DNA from: Shinella sp. XGS7
GTDB lineage: Bacteria > Pseudomonadota > Gammaproteobacteria > Burkholderiales > Burkholderiaceae_C
Assembly (NCBI RefSeq): GCF_020535565.1
Contig: NZ_CP084758.1
Location: 3,175,001 to 3,239,000 of the forward strand
DNA: 64,000 nt
Direction of reading: 5' to 3'
Numbering within the stretch: position 1 is the stretch's first letter; each line of letters begins with the position of its first letter. A program made the translations under genes and the position numbers. Below the pieces are notes generated by a model that saw only the letters and a list, made by a program, of their open reading frames with translations, was not told the DNA's origin and searched no databases. This document shows positions 8,458-16,621 of the stretch, piece after piece.

Positions 8458-10788
8458 ATGAGCGATTCCAACACTCTGGACCTGTTTGCCCCCAACCCGG
8501 CCGAGGAGCCGGGCGACGCCCTGACCCTGGCGCACTACGCCCAGCAGGCCTATCTCGAGTACGCGCTCTCGGTGGTCAAGGGCCGGGCCCTGCCCGATGT
8601 CTGCGACGGCCAGAAGCCGGTGCAGCGCCGCATCCTCTACGCCATGGAGCGCATGGGCCTGACCTGGAGCGGCGCCTCGGGCGCCAAGCCGGTCAAGGGC
8701 GCGCGCGTGGTGGGCGATGTGCTGGGCCGCTTCCACCCGCACGGCGACCAGTCGGTCTATGACGCGCTGGTGCGCCTGGCGCAGGACTTCTCGCAGCGCT
8801 ATCCCATCGTCGACGGCCAGGGCAATTTCGGCAATATCGACGGCGACAACGCCGCCGCCTACCGATACACCGAAGCGCGCATGGCCCCCATTGCCCGGCT
8901 GCTGCTGGACGAGATCGACGAGGGCACGGTGGACCTGGTGCCCAACTACGACGGCTCCACCCAGGAGCCGCGCCAGCTGCCGGCGCGCCTGCCCTTTGTG
9001 CTGCTCAACGGCGCCTCGGGCATTGCCGTGGGCCTGGCCACCGAGGTGCCCAGCCACAACCTGCGCGAGGTGGCGGCCGCGGCCGTGGCCCTGCTGAAGA
9101 ACGAGAAGCTCACGGACGATGAGCTCTACACCCTGCTACCCGGCCCCGACTTCCCCGGTGGCGGCCAGCTCATCAGCAGCGCCGAGGACATCCGCTCGGC
9201 CTACGCCAGCGGCCGCGGCAGCTTCAAGCTGCGCGCGCGCTGGAAGATCGAGGACCTGGCGCGCGGCCAGTGGCAGCTGGTGGTGACCGAGCTGCCGCAC
9301 GGCACCAGCTCGCAGAAGGTGCTGGAGGAGATCGAGGAGCTCTCCAACCCCAAGGTCAAGACCGGCAAGAAGGCCCTGAGCCAGGAGCAGCTGCAGCTCA
9401 AGGCCAGTCTGCTGGCGGTGCTGGACGGGGTGCGCGACGAGTCCAGCAAGGACGCGCCGGTGCGCCTGGTCTTCGAGCCCAAGAGCCGCACGGTGGAGCA
9501 GCAGGAGCTGATCACCACCCTGCTGGCCCACACCAGCCTGGAAACCTCGGCCTCGGTCAACCTGACCATGATCGGCGCCGACGGCCGGCCCACGCAGAAG
9601 AATCTGCGCCAGATCCTCAGCGAGTGGCTGGGTTACCGCCTGGCCACGGTGCAGCGCCGCACCCAGCACCGCCTCACCAAGGTGCTGGACCGCATCCATG
9701 TGCTGGAAGGCCGCCAGCTGGTGCTGCTGAACATCGACGAGGTGATCCGCATCATCCGCAACAGCGACGAGCCCAAGGCCGCGCTGATCGAGCGCTTCAA
9801 GCTCAGCGATCGCCAGGCCGAGGACATCCTGGAAATCCGTCTGCGTCAGCTGGCGCGACTGGAGGCGATCAAGATCGAGCAGGAGCTGGCCCAGCTGCGC
9901 GAGGAGCAGGCCAAGCTGGAAGACATCCTGGGCAACCCCGGCGTGCTCAAGCGCACCGTCGTCAAGGAGATCGAGGCCGATGCCAAGGCCTATGGCGACG
10001 AGCGTCGCACCCTGATCCAGGAAGAGAAGAAGGCCGTGGCCGAGATCAAGGTGGTGGACGAGCCCGTCACCGTGGTGGTCAGTCTCAAGGGCTGGGTGCG
10101 CGCGCTCAAGGGCCATGAGATCGATCCGGCCGCGCTCAGCTTCAAGAGCGGCGACCAGCTCTACGGCACCTTCCCCTGCCGCAGCGTGGATCCGCTGATC
10201 GTCTTCGGCAGCAATGGCCGGGTCTACTCGGTGCCGGTCTCGGCCCTGCCGGGCGGCCGCGGCGATGGTCAGCCCATCACCACGCTCATCGAGCTGGAGA
10301 GCGGCACCCAGATCGCCCATTACTACGCCGCCAGCCCCAGCCAACGCCTGGTGCTGGCCGGCACCGGCGGCTTCGGCCTGATCGCCCAGGTGGGCGACCT
10401 GGTGGGGCGTCAGAAGGCTGGCAAGACCTTCCTGAGCCTGGAAGGCGAGGAAAAGCCCCTGCCGCCCAGCGCCGTGCCGGAAGGCCTGGGCCAGCAACTG
10501 GCCTGCCTGTCCCTGCAGGGCCGCCTGCTCACCTTCGCGCTGGATGAACTCAAGCACCAGCCCAAGGGCGGCCGCGGCCTGACCCTGATGGACCTGGAGC
10601 CCAAGGACGCCTTGCTGAGCGTGGCCGCCTACACCCAGCTGCTGCAGGTGCTGGGCAGCGGCCGCGGCGGCAAGCCCAAGGAGGACGTGCTCAAGGGGGC
10701 AGGTCTTGCCAGCTACGCCGGCAAGCGCGCCCGCAAGGGCAAGCCCGTGGAAGGCATGCAGAAGGTGCTGCGGGTGCTGGCGGGCTGA
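8458..10788 (+). CDS. parC: DNA topoisomerase IV subunit A
   Basis: ParC is the DNA-cleaving subunit of topoisomerase IV and partners ParE, encoded at the start of the same gene run. The 776-residue protein has the breakage-reunion domain with PDVCDGQKPVQRRIL, the catalytic Tyr137 in YRYTEARM, and a C-terminal beta-pinwheel shorter than that of GyrA, which separates it from GyrA. The GyrA-box is absent, as expected. In the quinolone-determining region the sequence is HPHGDQSVYD (residues 93-102): glutamine stands where E. coli ParC has Ser80, and aspartate where it has Glu84. A start at 8458 gives the usual N-terminus; it lies 6 nt after the transglycosylase stop. Confidence 0.96.
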   Translation: MSDSNTLDLFAPNPAEEPGDALTLAHYAQQAYLEYALSVVKGRALPDVCDGQKPVQRRILYAMERMGLTWSGASGAKPVKGARVVGDVLGRFHPHGDQSVYDALVRLAQDFSQRYPIVDGQGNFGNIDGDNAAAYRYTEARMAPIARLLLDEIDEGTVDLVPNYDGSTQEPRQLPARLPFVLLNGASGIAVGLATEVPSHNLREVAAAAVALLKNEKLTDDELYTLLPGPDFPGGGQLISSAEDIRSAYASGRGSFKLRARWKIEDLARGQWQLVVTELPHGTSSQKVLEEIEELSNPKVKTGKKALSQEQLQLKASLLAVLDGVRDESSKDAPVRLVFEPKSRTVEQQELITTLLAHTSLETSASVNLTMIGADGRPTQKNLRQILSEWLGYRLATVQRRTQHRLTKVLDRIHVLEGRQLVLLNIDEVIRIIRNSDEPKAALIERFKLSDRQAEDILEIRLRQLARLEAIKIEQELAQLREEQAKLEDILGNPGVLKRTVVKEIEADAKAYGDERRTLIQEEKKAVAEIKVVDEPVTVVVSLKGWVRALKGHEIDPAALSFKSGDQLYGTFPCRSVDPLIVFGSNGRVYSVPVSALPGGRGDGQPITTLIELESGTQIAHYYAASPSQRLVLAGTGGFGLIAQVGDLVGRQKAGKTFLSLEGEEKPLPPSAVPEGLGQQLACLSLQGRLLTFALDELKHQPKGGRGLTLMDLEPKDALLSVAAYTQLLQVLGSGRGGKPKEDVLKGAGLASYAGKRARKGKPVEGMQKVLRVLAG

Positions 10789-10823
10789 TCGAGGTCGCCC
10801 GATGCCGAGCGGCAGGGACCGGC

Positions 10824-10839
10824 GCGGCCTGAGGGCCGC
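10824..10839 (+). terminator. weak terminator-like hairpin after parC
   Basis: GCGGCC and GGCCGC pair around a TGAG loop 36 nt after the parC stop. Only a broken T-rich tail (CTTACGTCTT) follows, so termination by this alone is uncertain. The rest of the 240-bp gap before the PEP-CTERM gene is AT-richer than its surroundings and probably holds that gene's promoter, but no clear -35/-10 pair could be fixed. Confidence 0.35.
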
Positions 10840-11030
10840 CTTACGTCTTGCACAGCTTCTTGACTTTTGCGGCGAATTCGCCCATTTGGGGGAATGTCCT
10901 TACATGCGGTGACAAGAATACTGCTACGGGTCCCTAACCTGAGGGGCAAAAGCGAGAACTAATTCTCACGCTGCGCTGCACAATCGGGCCTGTCTTCCTG
11001 TCATAACCCGTTCATCTGGGAGTTCTTGCG

Positions 11031-11531
11031 ATGAAGTTGAAACAGCTTGCGGCCGCCTCGGCGCTGGTCCTCGCCTCGGTTGGTAGCCAAGCGGCCTCCT
11101 ATGACTGGGGTGTCCATGACCTGCTCGAGAGCGCTCTCGGTCTGACCGGCGGCGGCCTCGTGTACGACACCTACAAGTTCAGCCTGACCAGCACCTCCAC
11201 GGTGGCCAGCAGCGTGAGCTCGCTGGGTACCCTGGTGCCGGCCTCCTACAGCCTGTTCACCGTCGGTGCCGATGGTCTGGTCGGTACCGCCGACGATGTG
11301 GCAACGCCCTATGCCTGGAACTTCGGCGGCGCGCCGACCGTTCACTCGGTGACCCTGGGCGCTGGCACCTACTACTACACCGTCTTCGGTGTGGCGCCGG
11401 GCGCAGCAGCCTATTCGCTGAACTCCGCCGCCACCGCCGTGCCGGTGCCGGAACCCGAAACCTACGCCATGCTGCTCGCCGGCCTGGGTGTGGTGGGTTT
11501 TGTGGCCCGTCGCCGCAAGGAACAGGCCTGA
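11031..11531 (+). CDS. PEP-CTERM sorting-domain protein
   Basis: A 166-residue exported protein. It has a signal peptide (residues 1-21, ending VGSQA), a low-complexity beta-rich middle with many Ser/Thr/Tyr/Gly residues, and a textbook PEP-CTERM tail: VPEPETYAML, a hydrophobic helix, then the basic ending ARRRKEQA. Such tails are recognised and removed by exosortase (EpsH/XrtA-type) during export of surface or biofilm-matrix proteins. The YKFSLTSTSTVASSV region resembles the FxDxF subgroup of PEP-CTERM proteins. A GGGAG ribosome-binding site precedes the ATG at 11031. No exosortase or exopolysaccharide gene lies in the window. A strong terminator follows. Confidence 0.9.
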   Translation: MKLKQLAAASALVLASVGSQAASYDWGVHDLLESALGLTGGGLVYDTYKFSLTSTSTVASSVSSLGTLVPASYSLFTVGADGLVGTADDVATPYAWNFGGAPTVHSVTLGAGTYYYTVFGVAPGAAAYSLNSAATAVPVPEPETYAMLLAGLGVVGFVARRRKEQA

Positions 11532-11581
11532 ACCGGCTGAGCCCGCAGCGTCCGCCCGGGCGCCGCTGAAGCTCCCAAACA

Positions 11582-11608
11582 AAACGGACCCTCGCGGGTC
11601 CGTTTTTC
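11582..11608 (+). terminator. rho-independent terminator after the PEP-CTERM gene
   Basis: A 10-bp stem (AAACGGACCC with GGGTCCGTTT) closes on a TCGC tetraloop and runs into a T-rich tail. It lies 50 nt after the PEP-CTERM stop and just before the convergent pyrD end. The A-run on the 5' side means it could also serve pyrD from the other strand. Confidence 0.9.
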
Positions 11609-11628
11609 TTTGTGGGGCGGGCTTGGCC

Positions 11629-12669
11629 TCAGGGGCGGCTCAGCGCCCTGGCGCAATCGGCCACCAGGGCCGGGCCCTTGTAGATCAGGCCGGTGTAGAT
11701 CTGCACGAGGTCGGCGCCGGCCGCGATCTTGGCGCGGGCATCCTCGCCGCTGAGCACGCCGCCCACGCCGATGATGGGGTAGTTGGAACCCAGGGCCGCG
11801 CGCAGCAGGCGGATCACGCGGTTGCTGGCCTCGAAGACCGGGCGGCCCGAGAGCCCGCCGGTTTCACCCGCATGGGCCAGGCCTTGCACGGCCTCGCGCG
11901 AGATGGTGGTGTTGGTGGCGATCACGCCGTCAATGCCGTTCTTCTGCAGGGTCTGGGCGATCACGGCCACCTGTTCCTCGTCCAGGTCCGGCGCGATCTT
12001 CACGAACATGGGCACCTGGCGACCGCTGGCCTGCTGCAACTCCAGCTTGCGGGCCTGCAGGCGCGAGAGCAGGGCGTCCAGGGCCTCGTCGCTCTGCAGG
12101 GCGCGCAGGTTCTTGGTGTTGGGGCTGGAGATATTGACCGTGATGTAGTCGGCGTGCGGGAACACGCCCTCCAGGCCGATCAGGTAATCGTCCACCGCGT
12201 TCTCGATGGGCGTGGCGGCGTTCTTGCCGATGTTCAGGCCCAGCAGACCGCCGGCGGCGCGGAAGGAGTGGGCGCGCTTCACATTGGCGATGAATTGGCC
12301 TAAGCCCTCGTTGTTGAAGCCCAGGCGGTTGATCAGGGCCTCTTTCTCGGGAATGCGGAACATGCGCGGCTTGTCATTGCCGGGCTGGCCCTTTGGGGTG
12401 ACCGTGCCCACCTCGATGAAGCCGAAACCCATGGCGCCCAGGCCGTCGATGCAGCGGCCGTTCTTGTCCAGACCGGCGGCCAGGCCGATGCGGTTGGGGA
12501 AGCGCAGGCCTGCCACCGTCACCGGATCGGCGATGTGGGTCTGGGCCCAGAGGCACTGGGCCGGCGTGTTCTGCAGCCGGGCGATGGCGCCCAGGGTCAG
12601 CTCATGCGCATGCTCGGGGTCCAGGCCGAAGAGGAAGGGACGGGTGAGGGCGTAGGGGACGAGAGACAT
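11629..12669 (-). CDS. pyrD: dihydroorotate dehydrogenase (quinone), class 2
   Basis: PyrD oxidises dihydroorotate to orotate in pyrimidine synthesis and passes electrons to the membrane quinone pool. The 346-residue protein has the class 2 N-terminal amphipathic helix ([17 protein letters not shown]), the substrate/FMN stretch [13 protein letters not shown], the motif [11 protein letters not shown], and a catalytic serine in TNTTISRE, plus the phosphate-binding [11 protein letters not shown] near the end. The ATG at 12669 is preferred over an in-frame ATG 18 nt upstream, because that upstream ATG abuts a GACAAT -10 ending 8 nt before 12669 and would not be in the message. It converges on the PEP-CTERM gene. 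Confidence 0.95.
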   Translation of the reverse strand: MSLVPYALTRPFLFGLDPEHAHELTLGAIARLQNTPAQCLWAQTHIADPVTVAGLRFPNRIGLAAGLDKNGRCIDGLGAMGFGFIEVGTVTPKGQPGNDKPRMFRIPEKEALINRLGFNNEGLGQFIANVKRAHSFRAAGGLLGLNIGKNAATPIENAVDDYLIGLEGVFPHADYITVNISSPNTKNLRALQSDEALDALLSRLQARKLELQQASGRQVPMFVKIAPDLDEEQVAVIAQTLQKNGIDGVIATNTTISREAVQGLAHAGETGGLSGRPVFEASNRVIRLLRAALGSNYPIIGVGGVLSGEDARAKIAAGADLVQIYTGLIYKGPALVADCARALSRP

Positions 12670-12677
12670 GGGGGCGG

Positions 12678-12683
12678 ATTGTC
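12678..12683 (-). promoter_or_regulatory. -10 element for pyrD (leaderless type)
   Basis: The minus strand reads GACAAT, 8 nt before the ATG at 12669. It settles the start codon: the upstream in-frame ATG lies at the edge of this box and would be outside the transcript. Confidence 0.5.
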
Positions 12684-12728
12684 TCATCGCGCCCCGCTCT
12701 GCCCGCGCGGCTCGCTAGAGGCGTCGCC

Positions 12729-13682
12729 TCAGGGCGCCGGATCCCGGTCCCAGGGCGGGATCTCGCCCATCTTCTCCAGCATGAAGTCGATCAGGGCCCG
12801 CACCTTGGGGCTGGGTTGGCGGTGGGGCAGGTAGACGGCGTAGAGCGTGTCCGCATCGGCCGGGCCGCCCAGGGGCAGCCAGTCGGGCAGCAGGGCCTGC
12901 AGCCGGCCGGCGCGCAAGTCCGGGCCGATGGCATAGGTGGGCAGGATGGCCAGGCCCATGCCGGCCAGGGCCGCGATGCGCAGGGACTCGCTGCTGTTCA
13001 CCGTGAGCCCGCTCTCGAATCGCAGCATGCCCTGCACCGCCACCTCGGCCAGCTCGCCGCTGTCGCGGTGGCGAAAGCGCCAGCGCTCCGGTCCCTGCAG
13101 ATAGCCAAAGCGCAGGCTGCGGTGGCCCGCCAACTCGGCCACGCTCCCGGGCCGGCCCTGGGCGGCCAGGTAGTGGGGCGTGGCGCAGAGCACATGGCGA
13201 ATGGGGGCCAAGCGGCGCGCTACCAGGCCCGGCCCGGGCGAGCCGGTCAGGCGCAGCACCACATCAAAACCTTCCTCGGCCAGGTCCACATAGCGGTCGT
13301 TCAGACCCAGCACCACCTGCAGCTGCGGATAGCGGGCGCAGAACTCGCTGAGCAAGGCGGCGAACTGCAGATTGCCGAAGGCCGTGGAAGTGGACAGACG
13401 CAGCAGGCCGCGCGGCTGGTCCTGGCGGCCGGCCAGCTCGTCCTCCAGGGCCTGGGCCTCCTCCAGCAGGCGCAGCGCACGGGCATAGACCTGGCGGCCC
13501 TCGGCCGTGGGGCTGACGCTGCGGGTGGTGCGCAGCAGCAGACGGCTACCCAACTGGGCCTCCAGCCGCGCCACCTGCTTGCTGACGGCCGATTTGGTGG
13601 CGCCCAGCAGGCGTGCCGCGCCTGAAAAGCCCTGGGCGTCCACCACCCGGGCAAAGGCCTGCAGATCTTCCAGACGGCCCAT
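12729..13682 (-). CDS. LysR-family transcriptional regulator
   Basis: A 317-residue DNA-binding regulator. The N-terminal winged helix-turn-helix is clear (FARVVDAQGFSGAARLLGAT, then KSAVSKQVARLEAQLGSRLL and RTTRSVSPTAEG), followed by a linker helix and a periplasmic-binding-protein-like effector domain. It resembles the PA0477/AaeR-like LysR group that ends with an FMLEKMG tail. Its gene is divergent from the DMT exporter with 104 bp between the two starts, the classic layout of a LysR regulator controlling its divergent neighbour. The effector is unknown. An AAGGAC ribosome-binding site precedes the ATG. Confidence 0.9.
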   Translation of the reverse strand: MGRLEDLQAFARVVDAQGFSGAARLLGATKSAVSKQVARLEAQLGSRLLLRTTRSVSPTAEGRQVYARALRLLEEAQALEDELAGRQDQPRGLLRLSTSTAFGNLQFAALLSEFCARYPQLQVVLGLNDRYVDLAEEGFDVVLRLTGSPGPGLVARRLAPIRHVLCATPHYLAAQGRPGSVAELAGHRSLRFGYLQGPERWRFRHRDSGELAEVAVQGMLRFESGLTVNSSESLRIAALAGMGLAILPTYAIGPDLRAGRLQALLPDWLPLGGPADADTLYAVYLPHRQPSPKVRALIDFMLEKMGEIPPWDRDPAP

Positions 13683-13748
13683 GACTGTCCTTATTTTGGA
13701 AACTCTGATGTGAATGGATGGGTGATTGTGTCCGAATTCGTTGATTTC

Positions 13749-13754
13749 TACAGT
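13749..13754 (+). promoter_or_regulatory. -10 element upstream of the DMT exporter
   Basis: TACAGT ends 6 nt before an ATG at 13761, the same spacing seen before ftsK, rarA and cysM in this window. That ATG opens a nine-codon frame rather than the exporter itself. The LysR-exporter intergenic region holds this element. Confidence 0.4.
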
Positions 13755-13760
13755 GGCGCC

Positions 13761-13790
13761 ATGTCTGCACCACCCGGAGTTGCGCCATGA
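13761..13790 (+). CDS. possible nine-residue leader peptide coupled to the DMT exporter
   Basis: An open frame of nine codons (MSAPPGVAP) begins 6 nt after a -10-like TACAGT and ends in a TGA that overlaps the exporter's ATG as ATGA. Its content is Pro-rich (three prolines, including a Pro-Pro pair), which can slow ribosomes. It may simply deliver ribosomes to the exporter start, or it may be chance. There is no protein-level evidence. Confidence 0.35.
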   Translation: MSAPPGVAP

Positions 13791-14746
13791 GTTCCTGCCC
13801 TGCCCACATCCCAGCCCAGCGCCTGGCCCGGCCCCCGGCTGTGGCCCTCAAGGCCGCCGCGGGCCTGGACCTGCCCGCCCGTCTGGCGGCCCTGAGCCTG
13901 CCCCTGATCTTTCTCATCCTCTGGAGCAGCGGCTACGTGGCCGGCCGCCTGGGCCTGGCCCACACCGGACCGCTCACCCTGCTGAGCCTGCGCTTTGCCC
14001 TGGCGGCGGTCGTGCTGACCCTGATCGCCCTGGCCAGCGGCGCGCCCTGGCCGCAGGGCTGGCGGGCCTGGGGGCATCTGGCCGTGGTGGGCCTGCTGAT
14101 GCAGGTGCTGCACTTCGCCGGCATCTATCTGGGCCTGCACTGGGGCCTGTCGGCCGGGGTGGCGGGCCTGCTGATCGGGCTCATGCCTCTGGCCACGGCC
14201 CTGGGCGCGCAGCTCTGGCTGGGCGAGCATCTGGGCCGGCGCCAGGGCCTGGCCCTGCTGGCCGGTCTGGCGGGTGTGGGCCTGGTGATGCTGGGCAAGC
14301 CCCTGCAGGGTGCGGGCGGCTGGGCGCCCTATATGGCCGGCCTGCTGGGTCTGACCGGTCTGGTGGCGGGCACGCTGTACCAGAAGCGTTTTTGCAGCCA
14401 GATGGACCTGCGCAGCGGCAGCGCGGTGCAGCTGGGGGTCTCGGCCGCCGCGGTGGCGGCCCTGGCCGGCCCGCTGGAGGGCTTTGCGCTGCAGGGGCAT
14501 CCCGAGCTGCTGTTCTCGGTGCTCTGGCTGGGCCTGGTCAACGCGATCGGCGCCTTCAGCCTGATGTTCCTGATGATCCGGCGTGGCCAGGCCAGCGCGG
14601 TGGCACGGCTCTTCTTCCTGGTGCCGGGCGTTTCAGCCCTGATGGGTTTTGTGCTGCTGGGCGAGCGGCTGCCGGGCCTGGCGCTGGCGGGTTTTGTGTT
14701 GTCGGCGCTGGCCGTGGCTGTCGGGAGTGCGGCAGGGCGCCGATAA
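13787..14746 (+). CDS. DMT superfamily (EamA) transporter
   Basis: A 319-residue inner-membrane protein with about ten hydrophobic helices in two EamA repeats, the drug/metabolite exporter layout. The first repeat opens with LPLIFLILWSSGYVAGRLGL, a typical EamA TM1, and the second has MAGLLGLTGLVAGTLYQKRF. Members of this family export amino acids, purines or drugs; the substrate here is unknown. The N-terminus before TM1 is long for the family (about 35 residues), so a later start cannot be excluded, though the next in-frame ATG would cut into the helices. It is divergent from a LysR regulator that probably controls it. Confidence 0.87.
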   Translation: MSSCPAHIPAQRLARPPAVALKAAAGLDLPARLAALSLPLIFLILWSSGYVAGRLGLAHTGPLTLLSLRFALAAVVLTLIALASGAPWPQGWRAWGHLAVVGLLMQVLHFAGIYLGLHWGLSAGVAGLLIGLMPLATALGAQLWLGEHLGRRQGLALLAGLAGVGLVMLGKPLQGAGGWAPYMAGLLGLTGLVAGTLYQKRFCSQMDLRSGSAVQLGVSAAAVAALAGPLEGFALQGHPELLFSVLWLGLVNAIGAFSLMFLMIRRGQASAVARLFFLVPGVSALMGFVLLGERLPGLALAGFVLSALAVAVGSAAGRR

Positions 14747-14747
14747 T
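14742..14747 (+). promoter_or_regulatory. -10 element candidate for aroG
   Basis: GATAAT overlaps the stop codon of the DMT gene and lies 27 nt before the aroG ATG, leaving space for a leader of about 20 nt that contains an AGGAG ribosome-binding site. Confidence 0.45.
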
Positions 14748-14774
14748 GCCGGGTGAACCCTAGGAGCCCCGACG

Positions 14775-15902
14775 ATGAAACCCCTGGACGATCCCCAACA
14801 CGACCGCGAAGTCGGCTCCCGTGATGCCACGCGTGACACCACCCGCACCGACGACACCCGCATCGGCGCGGTGCGCCCCCTGATCTCGCCGGCCCTGCTG
14901 CTGGACGAGCTGCCCATCCCCGACGCCGCGCTGGAGCTGGTGGAGCGCTCGCGCCGCGAGATCGGCGATGTGCTGCACGGTCGTGACGACCGCCTGCTGG
15001 TGGTGGTGGGACCTTGCTCCATCCACGATCACGACCAGGCCATGGACTACGCCCGCCTGCTCAAGAAGACCCGCGACGAGCTGCAGCAGGACCTGCTGAT
15101 CGTGATGCGCGTGTACTTCGAGAAGCCGCGCACCACGGTGGGCTGGAAGGGCTATATCAACGACCCGCGTCTGGACGGCAGCTTCCACATGAACGAGGGC
15201 CTGCGCCTGGCGCGCCAGCTGCTGCTGGACGTGACGGCCCTGGGCCTGCCCGCCGGCACCGAGTTCCTGGACCTGCTCTCGCCCCAGTACATCTCGGACC
15301 TGATCGCCTGGGGCGCCATCGGCGCGCGCACCACCGAAAGCCAGAGCCACCGCCAGCTGGCCTCCGGCCTGTCCTGCCCCGTGGGCTTCAAGAACGGCAC
15401 GGACGGCGGCATCAAGGTCGCTTCCGACGCCGTGCTCGCCGCCCAGGCCAGCCATGCCTTCATGGGCATGACCAAGATGGGCGCGGCCGCCATCTTCGAG
15501 ACCCGCGGCAACCAGGACTGCCACATCATCCTGCGCGGCGGCAAGGCACCCAACTACGACGCGGCCAGCGTGCAGGCCGCCTGCGAGGCGCTCAAGAGCT
15601 CGGGCCTGCGCGAGCAGGTGATGATCGACTTCTCCCATGCCAACAGCAGCAAGAAGTACGAGCGCCAGATCGAGGTGGGCCGCGATGTGGCCGCCCAGAT
15701 GGCCGGCGGCGATGTGCGTATCACCGGGGTGATGATCGAGAGCCATCTGCAGCCCGGCCGCCAGGACCTTGTGGACGGCCAGACCCGCGCCGATCTCAAG
15801 CCCGGCGTCTCCATCACCGATGCCTGCCTGGGCTGGGCCCAGACCGAGCCCCTGCTGCAGGAGCTGGCCGCCGCCGTGCGTGCCCGTCGCAAGATTTCCT
15901 GA
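14775..15902 (+). CDS. aroG: 3-deoxy-7-phosphoheptulonate synthase (class I, AroG type)
   Basis: This enzyme joins phosphoenolpyruvate and erythrose 4-phosphate, the entry step of the shikimate pathway. At 375 residues it matches the E. coli AroF/AroG/AroH group. Landmarks visible are the [10 protein letters not shown] motif, the active-site stretch [44 protein letters not shown], and [10 protein letters not shown] near the C-terminus, which carry PEP- and metal-binding residues. The N-terminal extension (about residues 1-30) is where the aromatic amino-acid feedback site lies in this class; the controlling amino acid was not assigned. An AGGAG precedes the ATG. rpiA follows after 14 nt. Confidence 0.95.
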   Translation: MKPLDDPQHDREVGSRDATRDTTRTDDTRIGAVRPLISPALLLDELPIPDAALELVERSRREIGDVLHGRDDRLLVVVGPCSIHDHDQAMDYARLLKKTRDELQQDLLIVMRVYFEKPRTTVGWKGYINDPRLDGSFHMNEGLRLARQLLLDVTALGLPAGTEFLDLLSPQYISDLIAWGAIGARTTESQSHRQLASGLSCPVGFKNGTDGGIKVASDAVLAAQASHAFMGMTKMGAAAIFETRGNQDCHIILRGGKAPNYDAASVQAACEALKSSGLREQVMIDFSHANSSKKYERQIEVGRDVAAQMAGGDVRITGVMIESHLQPGRQDLVDGQTRADLKPGVSITDACLGWAQTEPLLQELAAAVRARRKIS

Positions 15903-15916
15903 CTCTGCCCCTCACC

Positions 15917-16579
15917 ATGACCCAAGACGAACTCAAGACCCTGGTCGGCCAGGCCGCCCTGCAGTATGTGAAGCCCGACAGCATCGTCGGCGTGGGCACC
16001 GGCTCCACGGTGGACAAATTCATCGACGCCCTGGCCGCCAGCGGCATCCCGCTCAAGGGCGCGGTCTCCAGCTCGGTGCGCTCGACCGAACGCATGAGCA
16101 AGCTGGGCATCCGCATCCTGGAGGCCAGCGAGGTGGAGTCCCTGCCGGTCTATATCGACGGCGCTGACGAGATCGATCACGCCGGCCATATGGTCAAGGG
16201 CGGCGGCGCCGCGCTCACGCGCGAGAAGATCGTGGCCGACCTGGCCGAGCGCTTCATCTGCATCGCCGACGAGAGCAAGCTGGTCGACACCCTGGGGGCC
16301 TTCCCCCTGCCCATCGAAGTGATCCCCATGGCGGCGGCCCAGGTGGCGCGGCGCCTGAAGGCGCGCTTTGGTGGCGAGGCCACGCTGCGCGCCGGCTGCG
16401 TGACCGATAACGCGGCCCACATCCTGGATGTGCGCGGTCTGGCCATCAAGGATCCCGCCGGCTTCGAGGCCGAGGTCTCGCAATGGCCGGGTGTGATCAC
16501 CGTGGGCGTCTTCGCCCGCAACAAGGCCGCGGTCTGCCTGCTGGGCACCGCGGCCGGGGTCAAGACCCTGAGCTTCTGA
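15917..16579 (+). CDS. rpiA: ribose-5-phosphate isomerase A
   Basis: RpiA interconverts ribose 5-phosphate and ribulose 5-phosphate in the pentose phosphate pathway. The 220-residue length is typical. Visible motifs are [13 protein letters not shown], the active-site region YIDGADEID, and the [14 protein letters not shown] stretch with the catalytic glutamate. It follows aroG by 14 nt on the same strand, so the two are likely co-transcribed; pentose phosphate flux also supplies erythrose 4-phosphate to AroG. The ATG at 15917 is the start that gives the standard N-terminus. Confidence 0.96.
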   Translation: MTQDELKTLVGQAALQYVKPDSIVGVGTGSTVDKFIDALAASGIPLKGAVSSSVRSTERMSKLGIRILEASEVESLPVYIDGADEIDHAGHMVKGGGAALTREKIVADLAERFICIADESKLVDTLGAFPLPIEVIPMAAAQVARRLKARFGGEATLRAGCVTDNAAHILDVRGLAIKDPAGFEAEVSQWPGVITVGVFARNKAAVCLLGTAAGVKTLSF

Positions 16580-16584
16580 TCGAG

Positions 16585-16604
16585 GCGGGGTTTCTCAGCC
16601 CCGC
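16585..16604. terminator. hairpin between rpiA and the convergent chemoreceptor gene
   Basis: GCGGGG pairs with CCCCGC around an eight-base loop in the 42-bp space between two convergent stops. Neither side has a clear T-run, so it is only a possible bidirectional terminator. Confidence 0.35.
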
Positions 16605-16621
16605 TCCGGTCTTCCTTCGGC

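Noticed and set aside
14747-14774. An attenuator or riboswitch before aroG.
   Set aside because: The space between the -10 candidate and the start codon is under 30 nt, too short for either.
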